This document shows positions 36,551 to 50,276 of a DNA stretch of 64,000 nt, in pieces. This stretch comes from Lantana camara (lineage: Eukaryota; Streptophyta; Magnoliopsida; Lamiales; Verbenaceae). Positions within the stretch are counted from its first letter, which is position 1. Each line of letters starts with the position of its first letter. The translations under genes and the position numbers were made by a program. Under the pieces are notes generated by a model. It was not told the DNA's origin, ran no database searches, and was given only the letters and a program-made list of their open reading frames with translations. The stretch lies in contig CM074860.1 in assembly GCA_037501455.1 (NCBI GenBank), positions 49,672,501-49,736,500 on the forward strand. Reading direction: 5' to 3'.

Positions 36551-36859
36551 GCTCTCCTGGCCAGGTCCTCCTTAGTGAGGGCACTGGGCTAGTCTTAGAG
36601 CTGGTGGTTGTCCGTCCAACCACAGGAAGAACAATACCCTATCGTGTGCATATGTTCTCTTGGCCAGGTCCTTCTCAGTGAGGGCGCTGGGCTGGTCTTC
36701 CGGCTGGTGGTTGTCCGTCCAATCACAAGAAGAACAAAGCCCTATCGTGTACCTGTGTTCCCCTGGTCAGGTTCTCCTTAGTGAGGGCGCTGGGCTAGTC
36801 TTAGAGCTGGTGGTTGCCCGTCCAACCACAGGAGGAACAAACCCTATCGTGTTACAAGC
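36551..36859 (+). repeat. Three 103-bp tandem repeats in LTR E
   Basis: Units start at 36551, 36654 and 36757 with exactly 103 bp between starts. Each contains CTGGCCAGGTCCT or a variant, GTGAGGGCGCTGGGCT, CTGGTGGTTG and CCCTATCGTGT. Divergence between units is moderate. Confidence 0.93.
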
Positions 36860-37583
36860 AAGCCTTGTATTGATTGCATGATTTCCATTCCATGAATGTG
36901 CTAATTGAGTACACTATCGCACGATTGTACGGTAATTGAATTGTGTGATCACCTATTAATTTATAATCTAGCAAGCATGTTTATCGATTGCATGAAAGAA
37001 CAAGTATTTGATATTGATAGTTGTATTCTCGGGCGAAAAGTACTTTATTCTGGAACTTATATATTTATCTCTTACAAACCTTTACCCGAGAATATAACTT
37101 GCATGTTATCTGCGCTAATATATATGTAAACCCCTCACTCGGTCTTCACAGACTGACGCCTCCACCTTTCAGGTTATTGCAGGTGCGTGCTAGGCGGGAA
37201 GTGAGTCGAGTCCAGTTGTTAGAGTTGAGTCAAACATGGTGCATTTATTTGATTGTTTAGTTATTGTCCGAGAAATCATGTTTACACTTATATGTTATTT
37301 ATTTTAGGAGATGATAATGTATTGATATGATAAGTTAGAATATACTTTATTTGGTAAATGAGAAAGGACATGAAATGCTAAATGGAAATATTTGATCATG
37401 ATTACTTTATGCTTCCGCTTAATTTCCGTCGCATGTTTAAGTTTTCCCGCCTAGCTTGTCGTCTATTGCATTATCACCCGTTCGCTATAGGTTGGTTTAT
37501 GTACGGATTGGCCATTTCGTATGTGGATTGACCTATAGTGCGGGGGTGTGGTACCTCCACGTGTTAAGGGGTGTTACAAGTTA

Positions 37584-40500
37584 TGTGACTTATATGTGTT
37601 TTAATTGCTAAGTGATTACTTAATTTATTAATTTCTTAAACTAATTGCTACTATGTGATTTTTATGTGCTTTAAGTGCCACTTGGATGTTCTTGGAATTA
37701 ATTGCCATTACGTGATTTATATGAATTTTGTGATTTGTGACTAATGTTACTCAAATTTAGTGGTTACTTATATATTCGCTAATTAATATTTTGTGTCGAA
37801 TATGTACGTATTTGATCTTATATGAAATCCTTGGACTCAATCGAACATTGAATTGGACCCCAATTACCCAACTATCAAACCTTGGGGCCCTAGTTATGAC
37901 ACTTAAATTGCTCAAGGGCCAAAGTGCAAATTCCCCTTTTCTTTCCCCATTTTACACGATGTAAACCCTTCCCTAATCTCATTCTTCTTCTTCTCTCATT
38001 TTCTCTCCCAAGAGATTCCCAAACCCTTCATCTATTCCTTCCAAAATCAAGCCAAGTGAGAAGCAAGAAGGCAAGACAAGTTCATCCAAAATCAAACAAG
38101 AATTCAAGCTCATCTCCTTCCTCTTCATCTCCTTTCTTCTCCAAGGTATTATGTGTATATATATATATGTGTGTGTTTTATATATATATATTTGTTAATT
38201 AAGATGGAGTTTTGTGATCTTGCCTAATAACTTGAACTCTTATCTGAATATGTATGAATACATGATGAGCTATAACTTTTATGATTGATTGATGGAAATT
38301 CTTTGAGTAAGAATGTGTATATATGAATATGTGCATATATGTGTATATATGTAGGTGTGTATATGAATATGGGTTTATGAAATTTGATCCTTTAATTCAT
38401 GAATTTATGAGTGATATGTGTATATATGTTGTAGTTGGTTGTTGTTGTGTGATTTTGGATGAAATGGGAGCTCCTTTGGCCTTCTTAAAGCTATCTTTCG
38501 TCACTCCCCTGTTTCTTCTCGGTTTCCAGCTGAAAACCCTCTACCCGGGTGGGTAGAGCTTGTGCGCATAAGTTTTCCTCGGCCGTGTAGATTTTGCCTT
38601 GTATTTTTCCCGATCGGTTACTCCCTCATCCCAACTCCGAATGACCTGATTTTTGAGCCGTTTGAAATCTCGTGAAGTCTACTAACACCTCCAATTGGAA
38701 TTACCTTAATATCTTTTCTCATTTATGAGTTATGATCGTTTGAAAATTGTGTCGCTACTTCGCCGAAACACTGCACTCACCCAACTTCGGACCTTTGCCA
38801 TTTTCACCTCGTTTTGAACCATGATTCGTGTCATATATCCTTGGATAGGCCTATGTGTCTAGTTTCATTCCCAATAAACATAACTCAATTCCAACTTCTA
38901 CAACTCAAGATATTTCCATTTTTTTACAGCTTGTGCAATTTCAATTATTGTCAACTTTTACCGAATTTTGCCTAAACCTCCCTTCTTGCGTTCCTTTCAC
39001 TCCCTTAGCTCCCTTATGTGAATTTTATGACTTTTATGCATGATTAGTTGATAATATATGATATGTTTGATTATTTATTCTTATTTTAGGGTTTCTTTGA
39101 TAAGTGTAAATGTGACTTGAATATATGAACGTTTAAATGACACGTTTGAAGCTTTCTTATATCCTTTTGCCTCTATAATTATTGTATAAATTGTAAACAT
39201 GTTAAAATGTGTAATATGATGATAGTTTGAAGATTTTGGCTCGATTTGATATGATTCATGAATGATATGGAATGAATGAATATGAACCCTTCATGTATTG
39301 AACGTTTTGAATGAATTACTTGGTTATGTGACATCATAACATGAGTTATGCTCTTTATACATATCATATCATGTACATCACATGCCGTGCGTCCATGTGG
39401 TTTCATATTGAGTCAATTCTCACGAGTACACATTGTTCCCTTTCTTGTAAAGTTCATCTCCATGGCGGAGATATCGTGATCAATAAGCACACGGCCTAGC
39501 TTGTATCCTTGTATTGTCGTCTTTCAGGTGAGGGTGTTTTCGTTCTAGTTATATATTAGACCCTACAGCCTTATGTGACAAGTTTGGCCAAAACCTTATG
39601 TATATATATATATGTATATGTGTTATTTTTCAAAGTGGAGTCATCGAGTAACATTTTCTCCAAAATTATGGAATATGTTATGTTTCTTATGAATTAAATG
39701 TTTTGGCGAGATTTATGCATGTATGTTATGTTCACGGGCCCAGGAATTTAGTACATGCGGCTATCCGGGGAGGCAAGGGCCGACTGTGATCCCATATGCT
39801 AATTCCAATTTTGTTTAACGACGAAAGGGATCTCGTTAGGAGTTTTGACGAGAAAATGCTAGTCGGGCAATGAGGACTCATGAACCTCATTGCCACTATG
39901 TATGAGGTGGTCGGGTCTTGCTAACCCGTCCACCACCCGGAGGAAGAAGGTTAGAACTTATTTTATGATTTTGTTTATGTTATGATATGGTTATGCACCG
40001 TGCGGGAAGACCAGGATACGGATTGCCCAAACGATTATGTCTTATGTTATATGACTTGCATGTACTATGATATATTGTATGATCACGTATTCAAATGTAT
40101 TATTGATATTTGTCGTACACGGTCGGAGTTTGGTTGGAGATGATGCACGCTCACTCGCCGAGCCTTTATGTTTACGTATGAATTATGAACTTAATGAATT
40201 TAATATGATTAGTCATAAAGTCCGAGCATTACTTAGTTATTTTCTTGCCCTTTTGGGAACTAATTTTAAATAAAACTTTACTCGGGATTTATGACTTGCA
40301 TGCGCATGTTTTTATACATACGTATATTGCTCCTGCTCACTCAGTCTTCTAGAGACTGACCCCTCTTCCCCACTTTTCAGTTCTTGCAGGTTTGGGCTAG
40401 GCGAAGGTCATATTTTAAGTCTCTTGTCGAGTCACACGTGTACACTCGAGTCCCATTGTATATCGTTGTGATTAATTGTATCTCTTTATGTATTCGGGCT

Positions 40501-40827
40501 TGTGTGCCATTTATGATTCTTAATTATGGTTCGGGACAGGTTGTATGCCTAGTTGAACCCGTTGTTAGGTTGTGTGTTGGAACTCAATTATGTTATGAAA
40601 TGTTTTATGTTTGGAGCTATTATTGGAATTTATGTAAGTGATTATTACTTCCGCACTGTGTTGAGCATTATGATTTATTTGGTACAGGGTTAGATTCCGC
40701 CTAGTTAGGATATTTTTATTTTGTCTCCCGTTCGCTATTAGTCCGGTTCATGCTTGGATTGTCCATTTAATGTGTGGACTAGACTTGTAGTGCGGGGGAT
40801 GTAGCGCCTATCGTCCCGGGTGCTACA
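37584..40827 (+). repeat. 3' LTR of element D, remainder
   Basis: Continues the LTR split by E and ends GTGCTACA at 40827; reassembled length about 3.3 kb. It contains a pyrimidine-rich leader-like stretch, a donor-like AAG|GTATT at 38146, a palindrome CTCTACCC-GGGT-GGGTAGAG at 38539-38558, a CGTGCGTCCATG block near 39386, the stem CAGTCT/AGACTG at 40342-40358, and an acceptor-like TTGCAG ending at 40389 followed by GCTAGGCG. Confidence 0.85.
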
Positions 40828-41020
40828 CATGTTATCAGGCTGGGTCGAGTTAGTTATCGGGTGACCTGAAAATATTTCAGGTCAACCCGAACCGAACCCC
40901 GACCTTATAGCGTCAGGTTAGGGTTAGGGGTGGCGGGTTCAATTCGGGTTCGGGTTGGGTCAGGGTTGAATTTTTTGGTGTTATACTCCCCCTCTCGACC
41001 CGAACCCACCCGAATTGACA
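40828..41020. mobile_element. hAT transposon terminus fragment
   Basis: Dense CGGGT/ACCCG sub-terminal repeats, including GTGACCTGAAAATATTTCAGGTCAAC-like inverted arms, closely resemble 54090-54249, the right end of the hAT element in this window. The fragment ends CGAATTGACA and lacks the terminal CCCCTA, so the end is lost or mutated. The LTR of D abuts its left side, suggesting D inserted into this hAT copy. Confidence 0.7.
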
Positions 41021-41299
41021 TTTTCATGTGACTGATCTTTTTGCGTTATTTCTTCTTTAATTTATGTCGAATAATGCCCAAGGTCAAAAGGTTCTGACTA
41101 ACTCATCACGATTCTCACTATCATCTGCAGTTCCACACCCATCATTTTCCTGGATAGATTTTCTTCCTATGGATTTATAAATATTTTAAGTGAATAATTA
41201 ATTAAATTATTATTTATTTACCAAGCCCAGGACACTTGGATTTAATAGACTTCATGAACTACGAGTCAAGTTGGAAGTTAAATATTCATCCCCAAATTT

Positions 41300-41554
41300 G
41301 AAAAGAAGTATTGATGATCGATGGCAGTAGATTACCATGATGATTACGGGAAGTATTTGTTATCTTGGTTTATGATAGATGTGGTAGTTTGATGACATGT
41401 TTATTGTTTGTCTTTTTATTTGGCAACTTTGAAAAGAAGTATTGATGATCGATGACAGTAGATTACCATGATGACTCGGGAAGTATTTTTTATCTTGGTT
41501 TATCATAGATGTGGTAGTTTGATGACATTTTTTTTGTTTGTCTTTTTATTTGGC
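41300..41554. repeat. 131-bp tandem duplication
   Basis: The block starting GAAAAGAAGTATTGATGATC at 41300 is repeated from 41431 with a few substitutions and small indels; offset 131 bp. Confidence 0.92.
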
Positions 41555-44347
41555 GTTTTTCCGCAGAGATTGTAGGACAACTTGTACATATTATAAGTAA
41601 ATCTAAAATCTTGAAATAAGAAAAAAATAAAACTGCAATAACAACTCTCATACGAGAGAATAACTACACTAATGAGAGAGAAACAATTAAAAAAAGAAAA
41701 CAAACAATAAAGAAAAAAAACAGAGAATTAAGTTTCAAAAAAATACAAGCCTCAGTTAAAAAAAGGAATTTAGATTTGATACAAATCTACGAAAAGAGAC
41801 CACAACTTCTAAAAAAACGTTTTCCTAATTAAGTACTAACATTTGCCCAAGCATGAAGACTGACAGACAAAGTATAGTTAACCTTTGTTAAATGTCGGGT
41901 ATACAAACATGTCATCTTGGAAGTAACTCAAGAGATCTACTATTTATTAGCTCTATTTATTGAAAAGCCCAGGATTAGCCGTTTAAATATTAATATAAAA
42001 AAGATAACAAGGCAATCAATCAATAATGTGATGATCAATCAATAGGACAAGAGTCACAAGACGAATAGAAGGAAACAAGGGATTATGTTGGCCACAATGA
42101 ATTAAAAGTCTCTTTTCGGATAACGATTCGATATTTGAACATACAAGAGGTGGATAACATCTATTGTAGATTGTGAGCACATGGACAAAGTACAGTCTGC
42201 TAAATTAAAAGCAAAACAATCCCCTCATATCAGGATTTTGCCTAATTAATATATATGCATGTGTGTGTGTGTGCGGATATATAGGTGTCACATGGGTGTG
42301 TGTGTGTGCCATCCAAGGACACCACATGAATTCTCTTAGACACCAAAACAACCTTAATCTCATAATAATAAATCAAAGATTTGAGATTCTTGCATTAACA
42401 ATTTTATTCAGTACAGAGGCATCTGTATTCAGTATACCGATCATGTCATGCTCACACAAGGGTAAAGATTGAGCAATATCTGCTATATAAAACTTTACAA
42501 GTCCTTGATGCTCACACATGCATCCGAGATTCTTCTAAAAGATTGATCCTATTATCCTATATTATTGTCACATATTCTAGTTAGCAATTGACTATGATAA
42601 TTCTTGTTGGTGAATCATTGTTCTTTTTGGTTGTTGAGTGATTGTCTAAGATTTTATCGTACAAGACTACAAGCAATCATAATTACAATAATTTAGATGC
42701 CATATATGTGGCTGGGTTGAGCTAAACATTTGAAGATTTAATTATTCGTAGAATTGGTCTTGATTTGTTTTGTTTTCTTTGTTTTCCAGGGGTCGATTAT
42801 TATTATTGGATATTAATAAATAACTACTTCAATACACCGGAACAAAGGTCATTAATAATGAAAATTCAGTGTAAGCGAAGCACAATTCATAGTTTAGTTT
42901 AAAGGAAAATTTAAGAGTTCTGAATAAACTTGAAAATGATCCAAATCTCAAGAATAAAAAGCTTCGCGCTGATGTACTTAAAAAATTTGATTGAACTTGA
43001 GCATGATGGTTATTGTTCGAGATTTGAATTCCAGATCTATTAAAGAACGAGGGAAGGTTAGAGATCAAATTGAAATTTTATTCAATTTTAGTGTCGGTCC
43101 TCTTACATTTATGTTAGGGAAATATTTTAATAATCCAATTAAAAGAACGACCGATAAGCATTGAGAGTATCTAATCAGAATAATAAGTCTTACCAAACTC
43201 AAAATAATAATGTAATAATTATCCGGTACCGGCCAAGAGAATTGAGTAGTGGAGTCTAACCCACATTAATTTGGTGATATTGCACTCATAACCATAGTAG
43301 TGTTCGATGATTGCACTATTTAATTTGTCTCATAGTTTTACACATAATATCAAATTTGATACCAAACCCTAATGGTCACATGAGTCGTACATGTTAAGTG
43401 CGTGTACTCCGTGATTAAACTGAAAGTAAATTTTTATGATGATTACATCAAGCGCCACATCTATTTGACCATATCTATTTGTATCGTAAGATTCTTTTCT
43501 CGATTTCTTTACATATATTTAATAAGTTTTGTTAACTTAAAAAGATCATGTTTTTTAAGATATCATTTTTGGGGGCGGTATAATAAAATTATGTCAAGTT
43601 AATCTCCTATTTATTTATGAATTTTTGAAATTTAAATTTTCGTATACTTGGACAACGAAAAAGGAATAAACACTTTCTAGAAGGTTTGAGTTTCTTTCAA
43701 AGAACTAATTATATGTCACATTACATATAAATTCCGTTTCATGGACACATTACCAAATCCATATTTTATAGTTTTAAAAGTTAGAATATATAGTTGAAAC
43801 TTGAAATGCAACGTTTGGCGTGCCATTAGTTTGATAGGGAAATTTTATAATCTAACAGCAATAGCCAGGACACGAGATAATTATTTAATGTGCATGATTG
43901 AGGCTAGTAGGTTAGCCTTATGGAGGCCTATGTAAATCATAAATTAATAATAACATGTGAATCCATGCTTACCCATGGCAAAAAGATTTTTCTCCCCAAT
44001 TAAACCTGCGATGAGAATAAATAGAATAATTATATTGCTGGCAACCTATTGTACATATATTAATTGTGTGTGTTTGTATTATTAAAGTTGTTACAACTGG
44101 AAATGGGCCCTCACAAGAAACTGCAATGAAGGTCTAGACCATGTGTAAAGATACTGTTGCAGCTGAAAATAACTTAGAAAAATAGTTGCGCAGATTTTGT
44201 AGTGCATTAAAACCAGAATAGTTGTTCCATATTGGTGAAATATAAAATTAGTGATTTGATTTGATACAAAGGAAATCAGTCTAGGAAACCAAACATCCCC
44301 AATATTGTTACATCTTCATATGATCTATCTTGGATATGGTTAAGACG

Positions 44348-44382
44348 CAGAGAGAGAGAGACAGAGAGTGTGTGTGTGTGTA
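44348..44382. repeat. GA/GT microsatellite
   Basis: An AGAGAGAGAG run followed by GTGTGTGTGTGTG. Confidence 0.9.
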
Positions 44383-47300
44383 ATATCTTATGTAATTTGT
44401 AGTTTTCTAAAGTATTTGGGAGAGTTAGAGAGCTGGAATGCAATGGTTTTGGAAATGTACAAAGTTTTGGAGTTGGTTATTATTGAGGTAGCTTGAAATT
44501 TTGAATTGTGTAAAATTTTTAAAAAATTTATTTTGTCGTGTCCTATGGGATATTTTGCCGGATACGTTTTATATAAAAAATTTTAAAAAAATATTTATAT
44601 TATCATATTCGTATCGTGTTATGTTTGTATTATCGTATTTGTATTGTGCATGGTACCCAGAAAATTTTGGAAATTTTGGTCATAAATCAACGTTTGAGAA
44701 ATAAATGAAGTATCAAAGATTTGTTATTTGTAATGTCAAATCAGATAAAGATAATGTACATTGTTATTAGATACGAATCACACATTTTTTTAGTCGAAAG
44801 TCGAAACCAATATCGGATGAATAAAGAATTAAATATACAAGTTGACTACTTTAATTAATGTGTGGGAATATCATGTCTATATAGGTAGGAAAAGTAAGAA
44901 CATTTTGGGCTAACTATAAGGTTTAAGTTGAACATTATCATAACTTTTTGTCTATTATTAATAGACCCACGTTCATCAGTTCATTCATTTATTTTACTAG
45001 AATTACAGACAAACGTACAAATTTGCATTTAAATCCTAATATATAATTAAAAATTAAAAATTTGTTATTCTCATAATGCTAATATTGAAATAAGCCATCT
45101 TTGTAACTTAGAGTCGAAGATCGTTCATCCGTAAACACTAATATAGGACGATTTCATTTTAAGAAAAGAGAAATAAATTCTTATCTCGATATTCACAATA
45201 ATCATAGCAAAATCATATTTTTTTGCACTTTATATCCAGCTCAAATTATATTAGAAATAAATGCAGATACGTATATATATTTTTGGCGTGTGAATAAACA
45301 TAATACATAATTCTCTGAAGTCTCAACTTTAGATTCAGACAAAAGCATTAATTAGTAGCTTTATTTATAATCATTCTAATTTAGAAAAGCAACTTATCAT
45401 ATACTTTTACTTAGGGGTGTCAAAAAGCGACCCGACCCGAAAACCCAACCCTACCCACCCGTTAAAATATCGGGTTAGGGTTGGGGTTTTTCGGGTCGGG
45501 TTGAATTCGGGTCGGACCCGAGGATGAGAGAGAAATTTTGTGTGGGTTTCAGGTCAACCCGGGTTGATCCGAAAAATCATTCGGGTGACCCTATAACCCG
45601 GAACCCACCCGACGCAGCCGACCCACCGAAAAATATGGATACTATATAATAGTGAAACTCTAACTCTGACCTAAAGTTTCCATTTTCCTTCTTGCAATTT
45701 CAGCAGCGGCAATACAGAATCCCTTTCATCCATCTCATAGAATCCCTTTCACCCACCTCTCCGGCAGCCTTCCTTGTCTCGCCGGCGACATCGTCATCGA
45801 GTCTACAGGTACGTTATTCTAACATTTGTTCTCTTCTTCTCCTTTGTTTTATTTTTTTAATTTCTTCTAAATTTACAGTTGCTTTCTTCTCTCTCAGCTC
45901 TCGCTCACCTCTCGGAGCTACGCTTTTCCCATAGCTGCCTTCATTGTGTCGCCGACGAATATAGGTCAGTCATTCAACCTTTTTATCTCACCTCTTCCCT
46001 TTTTTCTTTTAATTTCTTCTAAATTTATGGTGGAATTTCGACCCCCATTTTTTCCCCTAATTTCTTATGGATTTATAATGGAATTTCCCCATTCTTTTTG
46101 TAGATTATCCGTCTTGCTTGAACCTTTACTCATTGGGATATACCTGAAATAAAAGATAAGAGACAAAAAGGAAAAGGTGAGGCTACTTTTCTAAATGTAA
46201 ATGTGAATAAATTAGTGTGAGAGATCAGATCTATAAATATCGGTTAGATTTTGTATAGGATTTGTATTTCTGAGATCAGATCTATGATATTCTTCTTAGA
46301 ATTTTGAGATACCGTAATCTTTGAAAGATTTTCCTCTTATTTGGAGCTTCCCTGAACAAATATTGTTCTTGTTTTCTGATGTCTATTATTTTCTTTCTTG
46401 CTTTATTTTGCAATTAGTGTCAAACAAATAAATCTTGAAAAAATTCTTATTTCTTAATGTAATTATATAATCTGTTATATATATATAATCTTAAAACAAT
46501 CTGTTGAAAACAGATCGGCACAAATTTCAGATTGTATGAACTAAACAATAAATTTTAGATAAAACATATGAACTAAAATAAAAAATAAAACTGAGATAAA
46601 ACAGATTGAGCTTAAATTAAAAAAAATTTGAGATAAAACAGATTCTTTTATTGTTTTTCTAGATTGTATTTGAGCTAAAAAACTCAGATTTTATTTGAGC
46701 TAAAAAAACTCAAAAGATTTTGTTATTGATGTTATTACAAGAGAATATTATGCCATTTAATGAAGCATAGTATGTTTTATTATTTTCAGATTCTTTGTTA
46801 CTAATGTTATTTGAGCTAAAACAGATTTTTTTCTAGATTGTATTTGCTTTATATGCTATTTTATATGGTCAGATTCTTTTATGCCCTTTAATGAAGCTAT
46901 TTGGTTTTAATCTAGAAATCTGTTATAATGCAAATATAATCTAGAAAACAAAATCTTTTATGCTTTAAAATCAGATTGCATCATTTTAAAGGAAATTGAT
47001 TCTTGTATATAATCAGATTATAATGATTCTTTGTTTTATTATGCCATTCTTTGTTAAATAGCTTCATGCCATTAAAAAAAATCAGAATTTTAAAGCTTCA
47101 TGCCATTTTGAAGCATAAAAGATTTCCTTTATAATCAGATTATAATGATTCTTTGTTTTATTGTGCCATTCTTTGTTAATGGCAGATTGTATAAAATCAG
47201 ATTCTTTGTTTTATTATGCCTAACAGATTCTTTTATGCTTTAAAATGATGCAATTTTGTTTTAATATTTTCAGATGGATCCAGATCGAATTGACATCGAT

Positions 47301-47690
47301 TTAGATGGAGAAGATGACACTGCTAACAATATAAAAGGTGAACCCTCTGAATGTACATTAGGAAAGAGCAAGAGAAATACAAAATCAAAAGCGTGGGACT
47401 ACTTCGGGCTGTACATTAGGGCTGTTTTTACTTATTTGGAGCCTCAAGTAGTTCACTTTACTAGGAATACAGCTAGGGCTGATGTGATGAAACTTTATAA
47501 AATGGAAAAGAACAAACTTGTGCAAGAATTGCGTTCAATCAAGGGGAAAATCTGTTTTACTACGGATTTATGGACTTCCATAGCCACTGATGGATATATT
47601 TGTTTGACTACTCATTATGTTAATTATGATTGGACATTGCAAAAAAGAACACTACAAAAAAATTTACTTTTTGTGACAAAGTTCTTGTGA

Positions 47691-48115
47691 CGATATATAT
47701 GATTGTCACATTAGGTTAGTCTTTCATGACGATAATTAATTTTGTCACGACAAAATTGAATTTTTTATGACAAAACTTCTATTTGTCACTAAAGTATTAA
47801 ACTTATACGACAAATTAAAATTTGTCATAATACGTTTGTGACGATATATATGGTTGTCACATTAGGTTAGTCTTTCATGACGATAATTAATTTTGTCACG
47901 ACAAATTTGAATTTTTTATGACAAAACTTCTATTTGTCACTAAAGTATTAAACTTATACGGCAAATTAAAATTTGTCATAATACGTTTGTGACGATATAT
48001 ATGATTGTCACATTAGGTTAGTCTTTCATGACGATAATTAATTTTGTCACGACAAAATTGAATTTTTTATGACAAAACTTCTATTTGTCACTAAAGTATT
48101 AAACTTATACGTTTG
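47691..48115 (+). repeat. Three tandem copies of a ~150-bp sub-terminal unit of the CACTA element
   Basis: Units start at 47691, 47841 and 47992, the third truncated near 48113. Each begins with ACGATATATATG-like sequence and contains several TTTGTCAC and ATGACAAAA motifs. Copies are over 95% alike by eye, so the amplification is recent. Confidence 0.9.
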
Positions 48116-50276
48116 TCAACAAATTAAAATTTTAAAAATTAAAAATTTGTCGTAGTTAATTTTGCGAGAAGAGACGAAAACTTTTTTCAATTTTTGTGAC
48201 TAATTCTTTTGTCGCTCAAAAAATGAAGTTTATGATGAATTTTTTTTGTAGCAAGAGATTGCTTTGTTGTGACAAAATATATTTGTCATACATAATACAA
48301 ATATTTATTTTTTAATATAACTGTGACAAAATTCTTATTGTCACAATAGTTGTTTGTCGTGAAAATTTAATCTTGTCATATAAAATATTTTAATTTTACA
48401 TAATAATTTTAGTTGTGATAAATCCATATTGTCACTATAGAGATATAATGCTATGACAAGTATTTGTTTGTAACAATATATTATTCTATTGTGCCAAAAT
48501 ACAATATTTTCATATAAATTTTTATTATTTTATAAATTATTTTATAGTGACAAGCTTTTATTGTCATTATAAAAATATATTATGTGATTACATTAAAATT
48601 TTATTTCCAAAAAAATTAATTATTTAATTTATCAATTAAAGGTCATGAGACGTATTAAAAAATATTATATTGAGATCATCTTACTAAACCTAAAACTAAA
48701 ATTAATATTAAAGTTTTTTAATATTTATTTTCTGTTTATAAACATTTTCTTTAATGAAGTAGTTGTTACTTGTTAATGAACTAGGTAAAATAAAACTTAA
48801 AGGCCCACACACGACTATGTAAAACCTATCACTCTTCACAATATTTCCCACTCTCCTGAAAACCACCCAACAAATTTACGGAAACACTTCTTGCCCAAAA
48901 ACTCAAACCTTTCCTTCACTTCTAATTCGTTTTTCTCTTGATTATTGAAGGGATCTTCGTCATCAACCTCTCATACATGGTTACTTGGATTTATTAATTT
49001 TGATGCAAAATTGTTTTGTGGGCCTTTGGGAATTATCGATTTGGAGGTGAAAGATTCAATCTTTCACATTCCTTAATCCAATCTATTAGATGGGCTTTCT
49101 GTGATGTTTGATTTTTTGCTAAATTTGTGGAAGAAGCCGGCAAAATATGAGATGGTGGGCGTTCGAGTATTGGCGCCCGATTAGAAGGAGGTTCTCGTTT
49201 TGGATCTGGGCACTTTTCGCGTGGTTGTTTTACTGATTAAGACCGGTTAGTTTTCCCTATTACTATTTTCCGATACAAAAGTTTTTATCATGATATTCAC
49301 CTAGTGTCTGATAAATGTTTTAGAATTTAATCCCAAAGGAAGTTTATCTGTTTGATTTTTTTACTTTCTTTAACAGTTCGAGGTCACCAATACTTTTCCA
49401 AGGCTTGAGTTTCTACCGAGGCTATCTTGCCTATTTATCTTGTTGATCCAAGACTTTTTGGTACTGCTCATTACTTTGGTTAACTTAAAACTAGGGGTAG
49501 TACCTGATTCTTGCTTCTTATATTTTAAAGTTTTTTCGAGAAATTGGTTCATCTTGATTTTTGTGTAATTTGCTTTTATTTCTTGTTAAAAGTAGTGCAT
49601 GTTTGTAGTGTGATTTCAGCCTTATTTGAGAAATAATGTGGGAGTGTTCTGGTTCCATTTGTCAAATTGTGTGTATGAAAAAGCAAAGTTGAATTGCAAC
49701 GTGGGCAACAGATCTTCACATTGTGAGATATTTAATTGGGATTAGAATGTGGGCATGATTTGTTGCCATAATTTCTTGAATTTTCATGAGTCTAATTTTC
49801 ATCTTACTAAACCATTTGTGTTTTCTTAACCCGTTTTTGGCAGCTCTGAGAACAGTTTCTTATGGAGTGTTTGTCTAACTTGAAACAAAGTTTGATGAAG
49901 AGGGGTCTAAACTTTGTGATTTAACCTGGAAAACCAGAGCAAATTCTTTCTTCCCTTGCAAAATCAAATGAAGCTCACACTGTAAAGGGTCTTTAAAATC
50001 AATTTTTTTTCTACTAATCATCGGTTGAACTTTTTATTTTATCTTTTGTAGCAATAAACACAAGTTTTTTTGGTTTAAATTATAGGTTTATGCACATAAA
50101 AGAAACTTGCAGCGAAGAGATGAAAGTTGAGAGATAAGTTTCCAAGAATTTGGAGAAAGTCAAAAAATTAGAACTAATTTGGGGATGTACAATACACCAT
50201 ATTGATGATCTTCCATTAAGCGCGATTCCTTACACGATCCTCGGTTTCGAAAGGTACTCACAATTATTTATGTTGA

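Larger units (their letters stand above)
35141..37578 (+). repeat. Solo LTR E inside the D LTR
   Basis: 2438 bp from TGTAACACCCCG to GTGTTACA, flanked by a perfect 5-bp duplication AGTTA (35136-35140 and 37579-37583). No internal region remains, so it is a solo LTR, presumably left by LTR-LTR recombination. It contains a donor-like CAAG|GTAGGG at 35529, six GC-rich palindromes (35888-36084), CGTGCGTCTTAT near 36250, three 103-bp repeats (36551-36859), the stem CGGTCT/AGACTG (37140-37155) and an acceptor-like TTGCAG ending at 37182. Confidence 0.93.
41021..45411. other. AT-rich intergenic DNA, no gene recognised
   Basis: About 4.4 kb without a credible coding region on either strand. It contains a 131-bp tandem duplication (41300-41554), GT-rich low-complexity patches near 42260-42308, and a GA/GT microsatellite at 44348-44382. 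No transposon end was recognised apart from the bordering hAT sequences. Confidence 0.6.

Noticed and set aside
47274..47690. Host zinc-finger BED gene
   Set aside because: It lies inside terminal inverted repeats with an 8-bp duplication and has transposase motifs and stops; a transposase pseudogene is the better reading.
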